From Akkermansia sp. (GTDB taxonomy: Bacteria > Verrucomicrobiota > Verrucomicrobiia > Verrucomicrobiales > Akkermansiaceae): a stretch of DNA of 38,679 nt. The stretch spans positions 1-38,679 of the forward strand of contig JAFWZG010000041.1 of the NCBI GenBank assembly GCA_017517385.1, in the 5' to 3' direction. Each line of letters begins with the position of its first letter. Position 1 is the stretch's first letter. Under the pieces are notes generated by a model. The model was not told the DNA's origin, did not search any database, and saw nothing but the letters and a program-made list of their open reading frames with translations. Positions 23,061 to 32,263 of the stretch are shown in pieces. Made by a program: the position numbers and the translations under genes.

Positions 23061-23927
23061 ATGGCTAACCTCAGAGACATTAAGCGCCGCATCAAGTCGG
23101 TACGCAACACATCGCAGATCACCAAAGCGATGCAAATGGTTGCGTCCGCCAAGATGCGCCGCGCGCAGGACTTGGCCATTCAGGGGCGCTCCTACATGAG
23201 CGCCTTGGCCCGAGTGCTCAAGCACCTGCAGGAAACCATAACCGGCACAGCCGCTTCCCTCATGGCGACGCGCGACACCGGCAAAGAGCTCATCATCGTA
23301 GTGAGCACCGACCGCGGCCTGTGCGGCGGCCTGAACTCCAACCTGCTCCGAGAAGTACTCACCTCCTGCCCACAGGAGGCGGATTACGTCACTATCGGCA
23401 CCAAGCTGAATAGCCAGCTCACGCGCTGCGGCCGCAAGCTTGCTGCCACATTCGCCATCGGCGAAACAGTGGAAGAACCTGAGCTCAAACCCATTTTCGA
23501 TTTCGTGCGCAAATCCTACATGGACGGCACCTACAAGAGCGTTCGAGTCGTATACCAGAAGTTCATCAACATCATGGTGCAGCGCCCGCAAATAACGAGC
23601 CTGCTGCCCATTACAACAGAAGAACTGCTGAAGGTAGCCGAGCAAAATGAGCAAGAAGATGATGGCACCTCAAACTTCCTTTTGGAACCCTCACCCAAGG
23701 CCCTGCTGAATTCCATCCTGCCGCTGTACTTCGGCCATCTACTTGTTCAGATGATTCTGGAAGGCAAAGCCAGTGAGCACTCTGCCCGAATGGTCGCTAT
23801 GAAGGCCGCAACCGAAAACGCTAAGACGCTCATCGGCGAGCTTACGCTCGAATACAATAAGGCCCGCCAGACTCAGATTACCAACGAACTTCTCGAAATC
23901 ACCACCGCCATGAAGGCTATGGAGTAA
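23061..23927 (+). CDS. atpG: ATP synthase F1 subunit gamma
   Basis: Gamma is the central rotor shaft. The 288-aa protein has the conserved N-terminal coil (LRDIKRRIKSVRNTSQITKAMQMVASAKMRRAQ), the Rossmann-like middle (IIVVSTDRGLCGGLNSNLLRE) and the C-terminal helix (ATENAKTLIGELTLEYNKARQTQITNELLEIT). The extreme C-terminus ends AMKAME instead of the common SGAAAL. It lies 6 bp after atpA. Confidence 0.97.
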   Translation: MANLRDIKRRIKSVRNTSQITKAMQMVASAKMRRAQDLAIQGRSYMSALARVLKHLQETITGTAASLMATRDTGKELIIVVSTDRGLCGGLNSNLLREVLTSCPQEADYVTIGTKLNSQLTRCGRKLAATFAIGETVEEPELKPIFDFVRKSYMDGTYKSVRVVYQKFINIMVQRPQITSLLPITTEELLKVAEQNEQEDDGTSNFLLEPSPKALLNSILPLYFGHLLVQMILEGKASEHSARMVAMKAATENAKTLIGELTLEYNKARQTQITNELLEITTAMKAME

Positions 23928-25382
<1,455 letters not shown>

Positions 25383-25387
25383 TAACC

Positions 25388-25810
25388 ATGGCCTTACAAT
25401 TCAGAATCATCACCCCCATGCGCACCGCCTTGCAGGCGGCTGTGACCTCCATTCAGCTGCCGGCTAAGGCGGGTGAGATGGAGATTCTGCCCGGCCACGC
25501 GGACATGATTACCGCCGTGGCCAACGGCGAGCTTACCTACAAGCCTGAGGGGGAGGAAGCCCGCAGCCTCTTTGTGGGAGGCGGCTTCCTTCAGGTAGAA
25601 TCTGAAAGCGTGCTGCTGGTAACGGACACAGCTCTCGTTGCTTCAGAAATTGACCCAACGGCTGTGGAGACAGCGATTGAACGCGCGAGGGCAGCGCTGA
25701 GAAACAGTGCTACCGTACTGGACCGTGAGGAGCAGACATTCCTTGCTGCCCAGCTGGCAAAGCAGCTCGCTATGCTTGAGTTCACACGCAAGAAGCACAC
25801 CCTCGCCTGA
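25388..25810 (+). CDS. atpC: ATP synthase F1 subunit epsilon
   Basis: Epsilon is the rotor subunit that couples and can inhibit F1. The 140-aa protein has the N-terminal beta sandwich (FRIITPMRTAL, LPAKAGEMEILPGHADMITAVANGEL, FVGGGFLQVE) and a C-terminal two-helix domain (VETAIERARAALRN, LAAQLAKQLAMLEFTRK), which is long enough to act as an inhibitor. It is the last gene of the operon and is followed by a terminator. Confidence 0.95.
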   Translation: MALQFRIITPMRTALQAAVTSIQLPAKAGEMEILPGHADMITAVANGELTYKPEGEEARSLFVGGGFLQVESESVLLVTDTALVASEIDPTAVETAIERARAALRNSATVLDREEQTFLAAQLAKQLAMLEFTRKKHTLA

Positions 25811-25835
25811 TTGAGGACTTATCACATTTAACTCA

Positions 25836-25868
25836 CGGCCGGAGCAACTACTCCGGCCGCTTTTTTTA
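25836..25868 (+). terminator. Intrinsic terminator of the atp operon
   Basis: A perfect 9-bp stem (CGGCCGGAG, 6-nt loop, CTCCGGCCG) is followed by C and seven T residues, 26 bp after the atpC stop. Confidence 0.93.
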
Positions 25869-25918
25869 ACCTTCTCTGTCTAGACAGAGGATAAAATGCG
25901 TCAGCCGACGGAATGCGC

Positions 25919-25947
25919 TTGCATTCTGCTCATGAAACGAGTAGAAT
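25919..25947 (+). promoter_or_regulatory. Promoter for glnS, probably leaderless
   Basis: TTGCAT (25919-25924), a 17-bp spacer and TAGAAT (25942-25947) are followed by 7 nt and the glnS ATG at 25955. Confidence 0.65.
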
Positions 25948-25954
25948 CGCGCGC

Positions 25955-27643
25955 ATGACGAACGAGGAATACACGCGAAAAGACTTCATCCGTGAATGGA
26001 TTGCAAGTGATTTAGCAAAGGGCCACTGCAAGACCCCCATCACACGCTTCCCTCCGGAGCCTAACGGCTACCTTCACATCGGCCACGCCAAGGCTATCTG
26101 CCTTGATTTCGGCATTGCGAAGGAATACGCCCAACTTGGTGCTGTGTGCCACCTGCGTTTTGATGACACCAATCCCTGCAAGGAGGATGTCGAGTTCGTC
26201 AACTCTATTCAGGACGACATCAAGTGGCTTGGTTTTGACTGGGGTGAGCACCTGTACTGGGCTTCAGATATCTTTGATTTCTACTACGAGTGTGCCATTC
26301 ACCTGATTAAGAATGGACTGGCCTATGTGGACGAGCAGGATAGAGAAACTATGCGAGCCCAGCGTGGCAATCTGGTAACTCCCGGCACCCCCTCCCCTTA
26401 CCGTGACCGCAGCGTGGAGGAAAACCTCGCTCAGTTTGAGGCCATGAAGGCCGGCAAGTTCCCCGAGGGTGGCGCCGTGCTTCGCGCCAAGATTGACATG
26501 GCCAGTAGCAACATGAACATGCGAGACCCTGTGATCTACCGCATTTCATACGACCACCACCACAACACGGGCAATAACTGGTGCATTTACCCGATGTATG
26601 ACTTCGCTCACCCGTTGGAAGATGCCTACGAGTACATCACGCACTCCCTCTGCACGCTGGAGTTCGAAAATCACCGCCCTCTCTATGATTGGGTCATCGA
26701 GAACTGCCCGATTCCCGCCGGTTCTCGCCCGCAGCAGCGCGAATTCTCCCGCCTGAACATCACCTACACCGTCATGAGCAAACGTAAGCTTCGCCAAATG
26801 GTGGAGGAAGGATATGTGGCCGGCTGGGATGATCCCCGCATGCCCACAATCTGCGGTATGCGCCGCCGTGGCTACCCAGCTCCCGCCATCGTGGAGTTCT
26901 GCGAAGGTGTCGGTATCACCAAGTTCAACGGCAACACGGATGTAGCCCGCCTTGAAAACGCCGTACGTGCCGAGCTGAACACGAATGCGGAGCGCCGCAT
27001 GGCTGTGCTCAATCCCCTGAAGCTCGTGCTCACGAACCTTCCCGAAAACCATGAGGAAGAGGTGGAGGTCGTCATCAACCCCGAGAAGCCTGAACTGGGC
27101 AACCGCAAAATCACACTCACTCGCGAGGTGTGGATTGACCGTGACGACTTCATGGTGGAGCCGCCCAAGAAGTACAAGCGCATGAGCCCCGGCGCCTGTG
27201 TGCGCCTCCGTGGTGGCTACTGCGTAGTATGCACCAACCACGTGACAGACGCTGAAGGCAACGTCACTGAAGTGCATGCTGAGATTCTCCCCGGCACCAT
27301 CGGCTCAAATCCGCCCGAAGGCGTCCGCTGCAAAGGCGCCATTCACTGGGTATCTGTCAAGTACGGCGTAAAGGCTGAAGTTCGCCTGTACGACCGACTC
27401 TTCAAGGATGAAGCTCCGGATGCCAACCCGGACGGCTTCCTTGCCTCACTGAACGAAGATTCTCTCACCGTGCTGAAAGATGCTGTGGTGGAACCGTCCC
27501 TTGCAGCAGCTCCCGCTGAGTTCCTGTGCCAGTTCGAGCGTACAGGTTACTTCGTGGCAGACCGCTATGACCACAGCGCAGAGCATCCCGTATTCAACCG
27601 CTCCGTTGGCCTGCGCGATTCCTGGGCAAAAATGAACAAATAA
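25955..27643 (+). CDS. glnS: Glutaminyl-tRNA synthetase
   Basis: GlnRS charges tRNA-Gln directly with glutamine. The start at 25955 is set by the promoter; a longer frame from 25913 would begin within it. The 562-aa protein has RFPPEPNGYLHIGHAKA (31-47, class I HIGH motif at 41-44), the GlnRS-type EDAYEYITHSLCTLEFENHRPLYDW (222-246), and VMSKRK (273-278) in place of KMSKS, as is usual for GlnRS. The C-terminal beta-barrel anticodon domains follow (about 345-562). The presence of GlnRS means glutaminylation need not depend on GatCAB. Confidence 0.97.
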   Translation: MTNEEYTRKDFIREWIASDLAKGHCKTPITRFPPEPNGYLHIGHAKAICLDFGIAKEYAQLGAVCHLRFDDTNPCKEDVEFVNSIQDDIKWLGFDWGEHLYWASDIFDFYYECAIHLIKNGLAYVDEQDRETMRAQRGNLVTPGTPSPYRDRSVEENLAQFEAMKAGKFPEGGAVLRAKIDMASSNMNMRDPVIYRISYDHHHNTGNNWCIYPMYDFAHPLEDAYEYITHSLCTLEFENHRPLYDWVIENCPIPAGSRPQQREFSRLNITYTVMSKRKLRQMVEEGYVAGWDDPRMPTICGMRRRGYPAPAIVEFCEGVGITKFNGNTDVARLENAVRAELNTNAERRMAVLNPLKLVLTNLPENHEEEVEVVINPEKPELGNRKITLTREVWIDRDDFMVEPPKKYKRMSPGACVRLRGGYCVVCTNHVTDAEGNVTEVHAEILPGTIGSNPPEGVRCKGAIHWVSVKYGVKAEVRLYDRLFKDEAPDANPDGFLASLNEDSLTVLKDAVVEPSLAAAPAEFLCQFERTGYFVADRYDHSAEHPVFNRSVGLRDSWAKMNK

Positions 27644-27652
27644 CCAGCTTTT

Positions 27653-27683
27653 CACAACCGGCAGTGACTCGCTGCCGGTTGTG
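27653..27683 (+). terminator. Hairpin between glnS and ribBA
   Basis: A perfect 12-bp stem (CACAACCGGCAG, 7-nt loop, CTGCCGGTTGTG) lies 9 bp after the glnS stop. It is followed by CTCCTTCCTC and not a clean T-tract, so it may be a weak terminator or an attenuator ahead of ribBA. Confidence 0.65.
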
Positions 27684-27711
27684 CTCCTTCCTCAAATCAC
27701 TGAGCTTTACC

Positions 27712-29085
27712 ATGAAGAACATTGAGTTTTCCTCCCGTAATGGTGTATTTGACATGAACAGCTTCATCTGCGAGTGTGATGCCGCAGTGAGCGGAGAGCC
27801 CCTGCAGGAAGAGCCTCAGCCCTCCATAGCACCACAGAAGGAAGAGCCGGCTCTTCCTGCCACGGAAGTACCGGTGGCTGATGGCACGGATCCCATCATC
27901 TATCACCCGCTCGAAGAAGTGCTGGAAGACATTCGCATGGGTAAGCTTGTACTGATGACGGATGATCCTCACCGAGAAAACGAGGCCGACCTCGTTTGCG
28001 CAGGTCAGTTCGCCACGCCTCAGAATATCAATTTCATGGCCATTCACGCACGCGGCCTCATCTGCGTGCCTATGTCTGCCGAGCGCGTAGACGCACTCGG
28101 CTTACCCATGCAGACTCAGCATAACACGGAGAAGCACCACACAGCTTTCACCGTGAGCGTGGATGCCAGAGAAGGCACCACCACTGGTATCAGCGCCTTT
28201 GAACGCTCCATCACCACCATGAAACTCGCGGATTCCCGAGCCACATTGGATGACTTCGTGCAGCCAGGGCACTGTTTCCCGCTTCGTGCCGTGGAGGGAG
28301 GCGTCATCCGCCGGGCCGGCCACACGGAAGGCACCGTAGATTTGCTGCGCATCGCCGGTCTGGAACCGGTAGGTGTATGCTGTGAAATCATGAAGGAGGA
28401 CGGCACCATGGCCCGCCTTGGCGAACTGGGAACCTTCCAGAAAAAGCACGGACTAAAAGCCTGCTCTCTCGCACAAATCATCGAATACCGCCAGCGCACA
28501 GAAACGCTCATTGAAAAAGAAGAGGTAGTGAAGCTTCCTACAGATTATGGTAACTTCATGTGCCACTCCTATCACTCCAAAGTGGACGGGCAAACGCACC
28601 TCGCTCTCGTACATGGCGAAATAGACCCGGAAAAACCAGTCCTCTGCCGAGTGCACAGCGAATGTCTCACCGGTGATGTGTTCGGCAGCCGCCGCTGTGA
28701 CTGCGGCAGCCAGCTGCACACCGCCATGCGCCGCATCGCTGAAGAAGGAGGCATTCTGCTTTACCTGCGCCAAGAGGGGCGCGGCATCGGCCTCTCCGCT
28801 AAGCTGCACGCCTACAAACTTCAGGAAGAAGGCTTGGACACGGTGGATGCAAACATTCAGCTTGGCTTTGCCCCTGACCTGCGAGACTACGGCGTAGGCG
28901 CCCAAATTCTGCGCGATTTAGGCGTGCGCAAACTACGCTTGCTCACCAACAACCCCCGCAAAATCGTGGGTCTCGCCGGCCACGGCCTCAGCATTGAAGA
29001 GCAGATGCCCATCAGCATCCCCGCTCACGATGATAACAAGCACTATCTGGATACCAAGCGAGAGCGCATGGGCCACCTCATCTAA
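27712..29085 (+). CDS. ribBA: Bifunctional riboflavin synthesis protein RibBA
   Basis: RibBA combines 3,4-dihydroxy-2-butanone 4-phosphate synthase and GTP cyclohydrolase II, the two entry steps of riboflavin synthesis. I start at ATG 27712 (457 aa), because an earlier GTG at 27664 lies inside the hairpin; ATG 27754 is also possible. Residues 1-60 are an unusual Glu/Pro-rich, probably disordered extension. The RibB domain (about 62-265) has DDPHRENEADLV (84-95), TGISAFERS and PLRAVEGGVIRRAGHTEGTVDL. The RibA domain (about 275-457) has the zinc Cys C318, C329 and C331, RQEGRGIGL (353-361) and LTNNPRKIVGL. All catalytic motifs look intact. No FMN riboswitch is seen upstream. Confidence 0.96.
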   Translation: MKNIEFSSRNGVFDMNSFICECDAAVSGEPLQEEPQPSIAPQKEEPALPATEVPVADGTDPIIYHPLEEVLEDIRMGKLVLMTDDPHRENEADLVCAGQFATPQNINFMAIHARGLICVPMSAERVDALGLPMQTQHNTEKHHTAFTVSVDAREGTTTGISAFERSITTMKLADSRATLDDFVQPGHCFPLRAVEGGVIRRAGHTEGTVDLLRIAGLEPVGVCCEIMKEDGTMARLGELGTFQKKHGLKACSLAQIIEYRQRTETLIEKEEVVKLPTDYGNFMCHSYHSKVDGQTHLALVHGEIDPEKPVLCRVHSECLTGDVFGSRRCDCGSQLHTAMRRIAEEGGILLYLRQEGRGIGLSAKLHAYKLQEEGLDTVDANIQLGFAPDLRDYGVGAQILRDLGVRKLRLLTNNPRKIVGLAGHGLSIEEQMPISIPAHDDNKHYLDTKRERMGHLI

Positions 29086-29104
29086 TACCCAAAGTAACAC
29101 AGAC

Positions 29105-29425
29105 ATGAATGCAGCAGAAAAAGCACTTTCCACCTTCCGTGAACCGCCGTGCATGTATAATTGCGCACAGACCATCTGCGCAGCCTTCGGCAGAGACGAC
29201 TTGCTGGAAGATATGAAAACCTGCGGCGGAGGCCGCGCACCTGAAGGCATGTGCGGAGCTCTGTACGGAGCCATCTGCGTGGCGCCTGAAAAGGCAGAGA
29301 TGCTTAAGGAGGCATTCACTGCTAAAAACGGCGCTTGGAAGTGCTGCGACCTGAAAGGAGGCGTACCCCGAGTAGCCTGCCAGCAGTGCGTGAGCGTCGC
29401 AGCGCAGCTGCTTGAAGAAAGCTAA
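29105..29425 (+). CDS. Cys-rich C_GCxxG_C_C-type putative redox protein
   Basis: This 106-aa protein has eight Cys (16, 20, 40, 50, 80, 81, 92, 95). The arrangement PPCMYNCAQTICAAFG, then CGGGRAPEGMCGALYGAI, then a CC pair and a terminal CxxC (ACQQC) fits the small C_GCAxxG_C_C family of putative redox or metal-binding proteins, although the first motif is CxxxCA instead of GCA. The start at 29105 is the first ATG after ribBA (19 bp); the frame is open further up but inside ribBA. It is probably cotranscribed with ribBA and ends at a strong terminator. Function is unknown; a flavin or iron-sulfur link is speculation from the neighbour. Confidence 0.75.
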   Translation: MNAAEKALSTFREPPCMYNCAQTICAAFGRDDLLEDMKTCGGGRAPEGMCGALYGAICVAPEKAEMLKEAFTAKNGAWKCCDLKGGVPRVACQQCVSVAAQLLEES

Positions 29426-29444
29426 ACCACAAGTTACAAATCAA

Positions 29445-29482
29445 TTCAGCGTCATGTTTCTCCAACGGAACATGACGCTGAA
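29445..29482. terminator. Bidirectional intrinsic terminator
   Basis: A perfect 14-bp stem (TTCAGCGTCATGTT and its complement) with a 10-nt loop lies between the convergent Cys-rich protein and transporter genes. Confidence 0.85.
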
Positions 29483-29511
29483 CATTTCAAGCATTTACCT
29501 TTGTGAAGCCA

Positions 29512-30426
29512 TCACGGAGCGGATACGTTATTACGCTTCTGCTCACGTGCGGCAAGATACAGTTGGATAGCATTGGCCATATTATGGCAGAACACGTAGA
29601 AAACCGGGCCAATATATGCGAGCGGCGTAGCATAACCCTGCCCTGCTATGTACAATGTAAGAATAGTATTTTTCTGACCGAGCGCCTGAGAACACTCGCG
29701 CTTTAAATCCGGATACCCCAGCCTGTAACCGGCAATGAAACCAATGGCGCACACCACCACAGCGCCTATGGCCATGGGCAACATATCAAGAAGGGTATAA
29801 TCCATCTGGATGATTCGGTGCGTACCAATAGCGGATACAACGATAAGGTTAAAGTTCCAGATTCCCAGAGAAACATCCTTCAACTTGGCGGACCACGCCT
29901 TACAGGGAGGATACAAAATCCGCAGCACACAGGCAACCACAGCCGGTACGCCCAGCACGATTCCTATTTGTCTGGCAACCATCAACATCAGCTCCGAGTA
30001 GCTCAACTCAGGAGAACTCACAATAAATGGCAGCACAAAGGGAGTGAGTACTGCAAACACAATCTGGCTGAGCACCATCGCCGTGGTGATAAAGCCCACA
30101 TTCCCACGCAGCAAGTGCACAATAATGGGAGCAGCCGAGGCAATGGGGGCCGCACCACAGTAATACACAGCCTCCGCCAGTACCGGATTCCCCAGCAGGC
30201 GAGCCCCGGCCCATGCCAACACCCAGACAGCCTGCAATGAGAGCAACACCCACATATGCATCCACCGCAGTTTCATCTGCGAAAGGTCCAGCCCCAGAAA
30301 AGTGATGGAAAGCATCGTGGTAATTCCAAAAGGCAGCAGCCAGCCGTAATCACAAATCTCCGAGTGCAAGATGCCCCCCACGATGAAGGAGAGCACCATC
30401 AGAAAGCTTCTCAGCTGTTGTTTCAT
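29512..30426 (-). CDS. BASS-family (bile acid:sodium symporter-like) transporter
   Basis: This 304-aa polytopic membrane protein has about nine to ten hydrophobic segments. The repeat signatures of the SBF/BASS fold are visible: GARLLGNPVLAEAVYYCGAAPIASAAPII in the first half and ALGQKNTILTLYIAGQGYATPLAYIGPVFY in the second, where broken helices bind the substrate and sodium. Bacterial members move organic acids such as pantoate or bile-acid-like compounds. The substrate cannot be read here. Its start lies 3 nt after the stop of the HD-domain gene, so it is cotranscribed with it. Confidence 0.8.
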   Translation of the reverse strand: MKQQLRSFLMVLSFIVGGILHSEICDYGWLLPFGITTMLSITFLGLDLSQMKLRWMHMWVLLSLQAVWVLAWAGARLLGNPVLAEAVYYCGAAPIASAAPIIVHLLRGNVGFITTAMVLSQIVFAVLTPFVLPFIVSSPELSYSELMLMVARQIGIVLGVPAVVACVLRILYPPCKAWSAKLKDVSLGIWNFNLIVVSAIGTHRIIQMDYTLLDMLPMAIGAVVVCAIGFIAGYRLGYPDLKRECSQALGQKNTILTLYIAGQGYATPLAYIGPVFYVFCHNMANAIQLYLAAREQKRNNVSAP

Positions 30427-30429
30427 ACC

Positions 30430-32019
30430 TTACTTATCCGCATTCTTTTCCTCTGCGCCACGTTTCTCAGCCAGCAAAGTCATCGCATCACCAGGCTTGG
30501 CCTTTGGGTATGCAATTCGGTTGTGATTCATCGTACGCAAAGTAATGAAGAATGCCTCTTTCATGCGGGCAATCTCGCCCAAGGTAAGGCCGCTATCCTG
30601 CAAGTGGCCATCCAGAATACGCCCCTTAAATATGCCTTCAATCATATTGCGGATATCATCTTCCGTGGGATGCTGAAGGGAACGAGTGGCACTCTCCACA
30701 GCATCAGCCATGCTCACAATACCGGATTCGCGGCTCTGCGGTATTGGCCCGGGATAGGAGAAAATGGACTTATCCACTTCATCCGGGCATGTATCAGAAA
30801 GCCCATCCTGAAACTTCTTATACTCGGCCTCATAATGATCCTGCGCCTTGCGATAGAAGAAGTATGCAGTAGTCACACCATGATGCTCACGAATAGCATC
30901 AATAATACGCGGGTTCAGCTTAGCACTGCGGGCCATCTGCTCACCTTCAATCACGTGGCCGGTAATAATTCTGGCACTGGCTTCCGGTGTGAGATCAGCA
31001 TGCGGAGACATAGACTGATCCACAATATTTTCAGCAAAGTACTGAGGGTTCTTCACCTTACCGATATCGTGATAGAGACCACACACGCCGGCACGGGTCA
31101 CATCCGCCCCTATAGCCTCAGCCGCAGCCTCAGCAAGCCGCTGTACGTACAGACTATGGTGGAAAGTACCAGGCGCGGCTATCTGAAGCTTTTTAAGAAG
31201 AGGGTGATTCATGTCTGCCCACTCCAGCCAGGTGATGTGAGTAGAAATTCCGAAAAGACTCTCCAGCATGGGCATCACGCCGTTCACGATAACAGCCAGC
31301 AGGAAGTTCACCCCTACCGCCATCAGCAGCCCCATAAGAAGAGCAGAAACATCCACCCCATCAGCGAACGGGGATGCCTCGCCTCCATGAAGTGAAGTCA
31401 GCCCCAGCACCGTCACATACACGACAAAGCCTGTTTTGAAGCCGGCATAGAGTATCTGCTGGCGTTTCTGCAGATGCCCACAGATGGAGACCGCCACCAC
31501 ACCGGTCAGTAAGCTGAGCAGCACGTAATCCGTGGTAAATTGAATATCATGCGAAGCCGGGAAAAACACTATACCGAATAGCGAACAGCACAGAGCTACA
31601 TACACGCCCATGGAGCGATTAATCAGCACCGCCGTTACTGCTGGTGCCAGCATGTAAGGAAGCACCAGTAGCTTGTCCCATATATCCACCCCGGGAACCC
31701 TTAGCCATGCACAGTTTATCAGATAGATAACACTCATCTGCACTAAGGTAGACAGTACGCACAGCACGGCACGCCCCGTTGTTAGCTCCCCTTTGCGATG
31801 CCCAAGCACATAATAATATACAACGGCCAGAGAGCACAGAACCATCCACGACACACGATACACGCCCAGTGTAGAATCACTGGCCTGAATGAAGATAAGG
31901 GCACACAGCACTGCTATGCCGGCCACTGCCATCAAAAGCAGGCGCTGCACTGCGTGTTTTCCGGCTGTAACGGGGTCCTGTCCCTTGCGTCGGAATATCA
32001 TTGAAAGAAAACTTGCCAT
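30430..32019 (-). CDS. 7TM-HD phosphohydrolase (PgpH-like, no extracellular domain)
   Basis: This 529-aa protein has one N-terminal helix (about 27-45), a block of about seven membrane helices (55-255) and a C-terminal HD domain: ADMNHPLLKKLQIAAPGTFHHSL (268-290) and VCGLYHDIGK (312-321), the metal-binding HD motif. The C-terminal half matches PgpH-type c-di-AMP phosphodiesterases. PgpH usually has about 700 aa with a large extracellular 7TMR-HDED domain; that region is missing, leaving only a short loop. The cyclic dinucleotide hydrolysed, if any, is not certain. It is driven by a perfect-consensus promoter and followed by the BASS transporter. Confidence 0.88.
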   Translation of the reverse strand: MASFLSMIFRRKGQDPVTAGKHAVQRLLLMAVAGIAVLCALIFIQASDSTLGVYRVSWMVLCSLAVVYYYVLGHRKGELTTGRAVLCVLSTLVQMSVIYLINCAWLRVPGVDIWDKLLVLPYMLAPAVTAVLINRSMGVYVALCCSLFGIVFFPASHDIQFTTDYVLLSLLTGVVAVSICGHLQKRQQILYAGFKTGFVVYVTVLGLTSLHGGEASPFADGVDVSALLMGLLMAVGVNFLLAVIVNGVMPMLESLFGISTHITWLEWADMNHPLLKKLQIAAPGTFHHSLYVQRLAEAAAEAIGADVTRAGVCGLYHDIGKVKNPQYFAENIVDQSMSPHADLTPEASARIITGHVIEGEQMARSAKLNPRIIDAIREHHGVTTAYFFYRKAQDHYEAEYKKFQDGLSDTCPDEVDKSIFSYPGPIPQSRESGIVSMADAVESATRSLQHPTEDDIRNMIEGIFKGRILDGHLQDSGLTLGEIARMKEAFFITLRTMNHNRIAYPKAKPGDAMTLLAEKRGAEEKNADK

Positions 32020-32037
32020 AATACGTCCAGTGGGATT

Positions 32038-32066
32038 ATTATACTCACCACATTTTCCTTTGTCAA
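32038..32066 (-). promoter_or_regulatory. Perfect-consensus promoter for the 7TM-HD operon
   Basis: On the minus strand TTGACA (32066-32061), a 17-bp spacer and TATAAT (32043-32038) match the sigma70 consensus at all 12 positions. The leader is about 12 nt. Confidence 0.85.
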
Positions 32067-32156
32067 GTTCAGGATTCCCGATTCACGCGTGAACAACCGC
32101 AAACCTATTACAGCGCTATAAGACGTCCGATTTTTATTCAATGACGTATTATAAAC

Positions 32157-32186
32157 TTGACAAGAAAGAAAAATTCTTGTCATTCT
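32157..32186 (+). promoter_or_regulatory. Promoter region of the topoisomerase gene with operator-like palindrome
   Basis: TTGACA (32157-32162) has only a poor -10 (CATTCT, 18-bp spacer). A perfect inverted repeat TGACAAGAA, 7 nt, TTCTTGTCA (32158-32182) covers the -35 and spacer, as expected for a repressor site. A 12-bp palindrome CTCTGCGCAGAG (32202-32213) lies in the leader. Confidence 0.5.
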
Positions 32187-32263
32187 ATAGATAGGCAAGG
32201 CGCTCTGCGCAGAGTGCGCCGCAGATTTCACACCGTTATCCACATCTTTTTCCGTTTAACTAT

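Noticed and set aside
21492..23654. A 720-aa open frame antisense to atpA/atpG
   Set aside because: It is a codon-bias shadow of two certain genes, with low-complexity His/Gly/Ala composition and no domain.
27664..27711. RibBA start at GTG 27664
   Set aside because: It lies in the stem of the glnS-ribBA hairpin, and the added residues are not RibBA-like.
30256..31395. A 379-aa plus-strand frame opposite the BASS and 7TM-HD genes
   Set aside because: The minus-strand genes have clear families and promoters; the plus-strand translation shows no motif.
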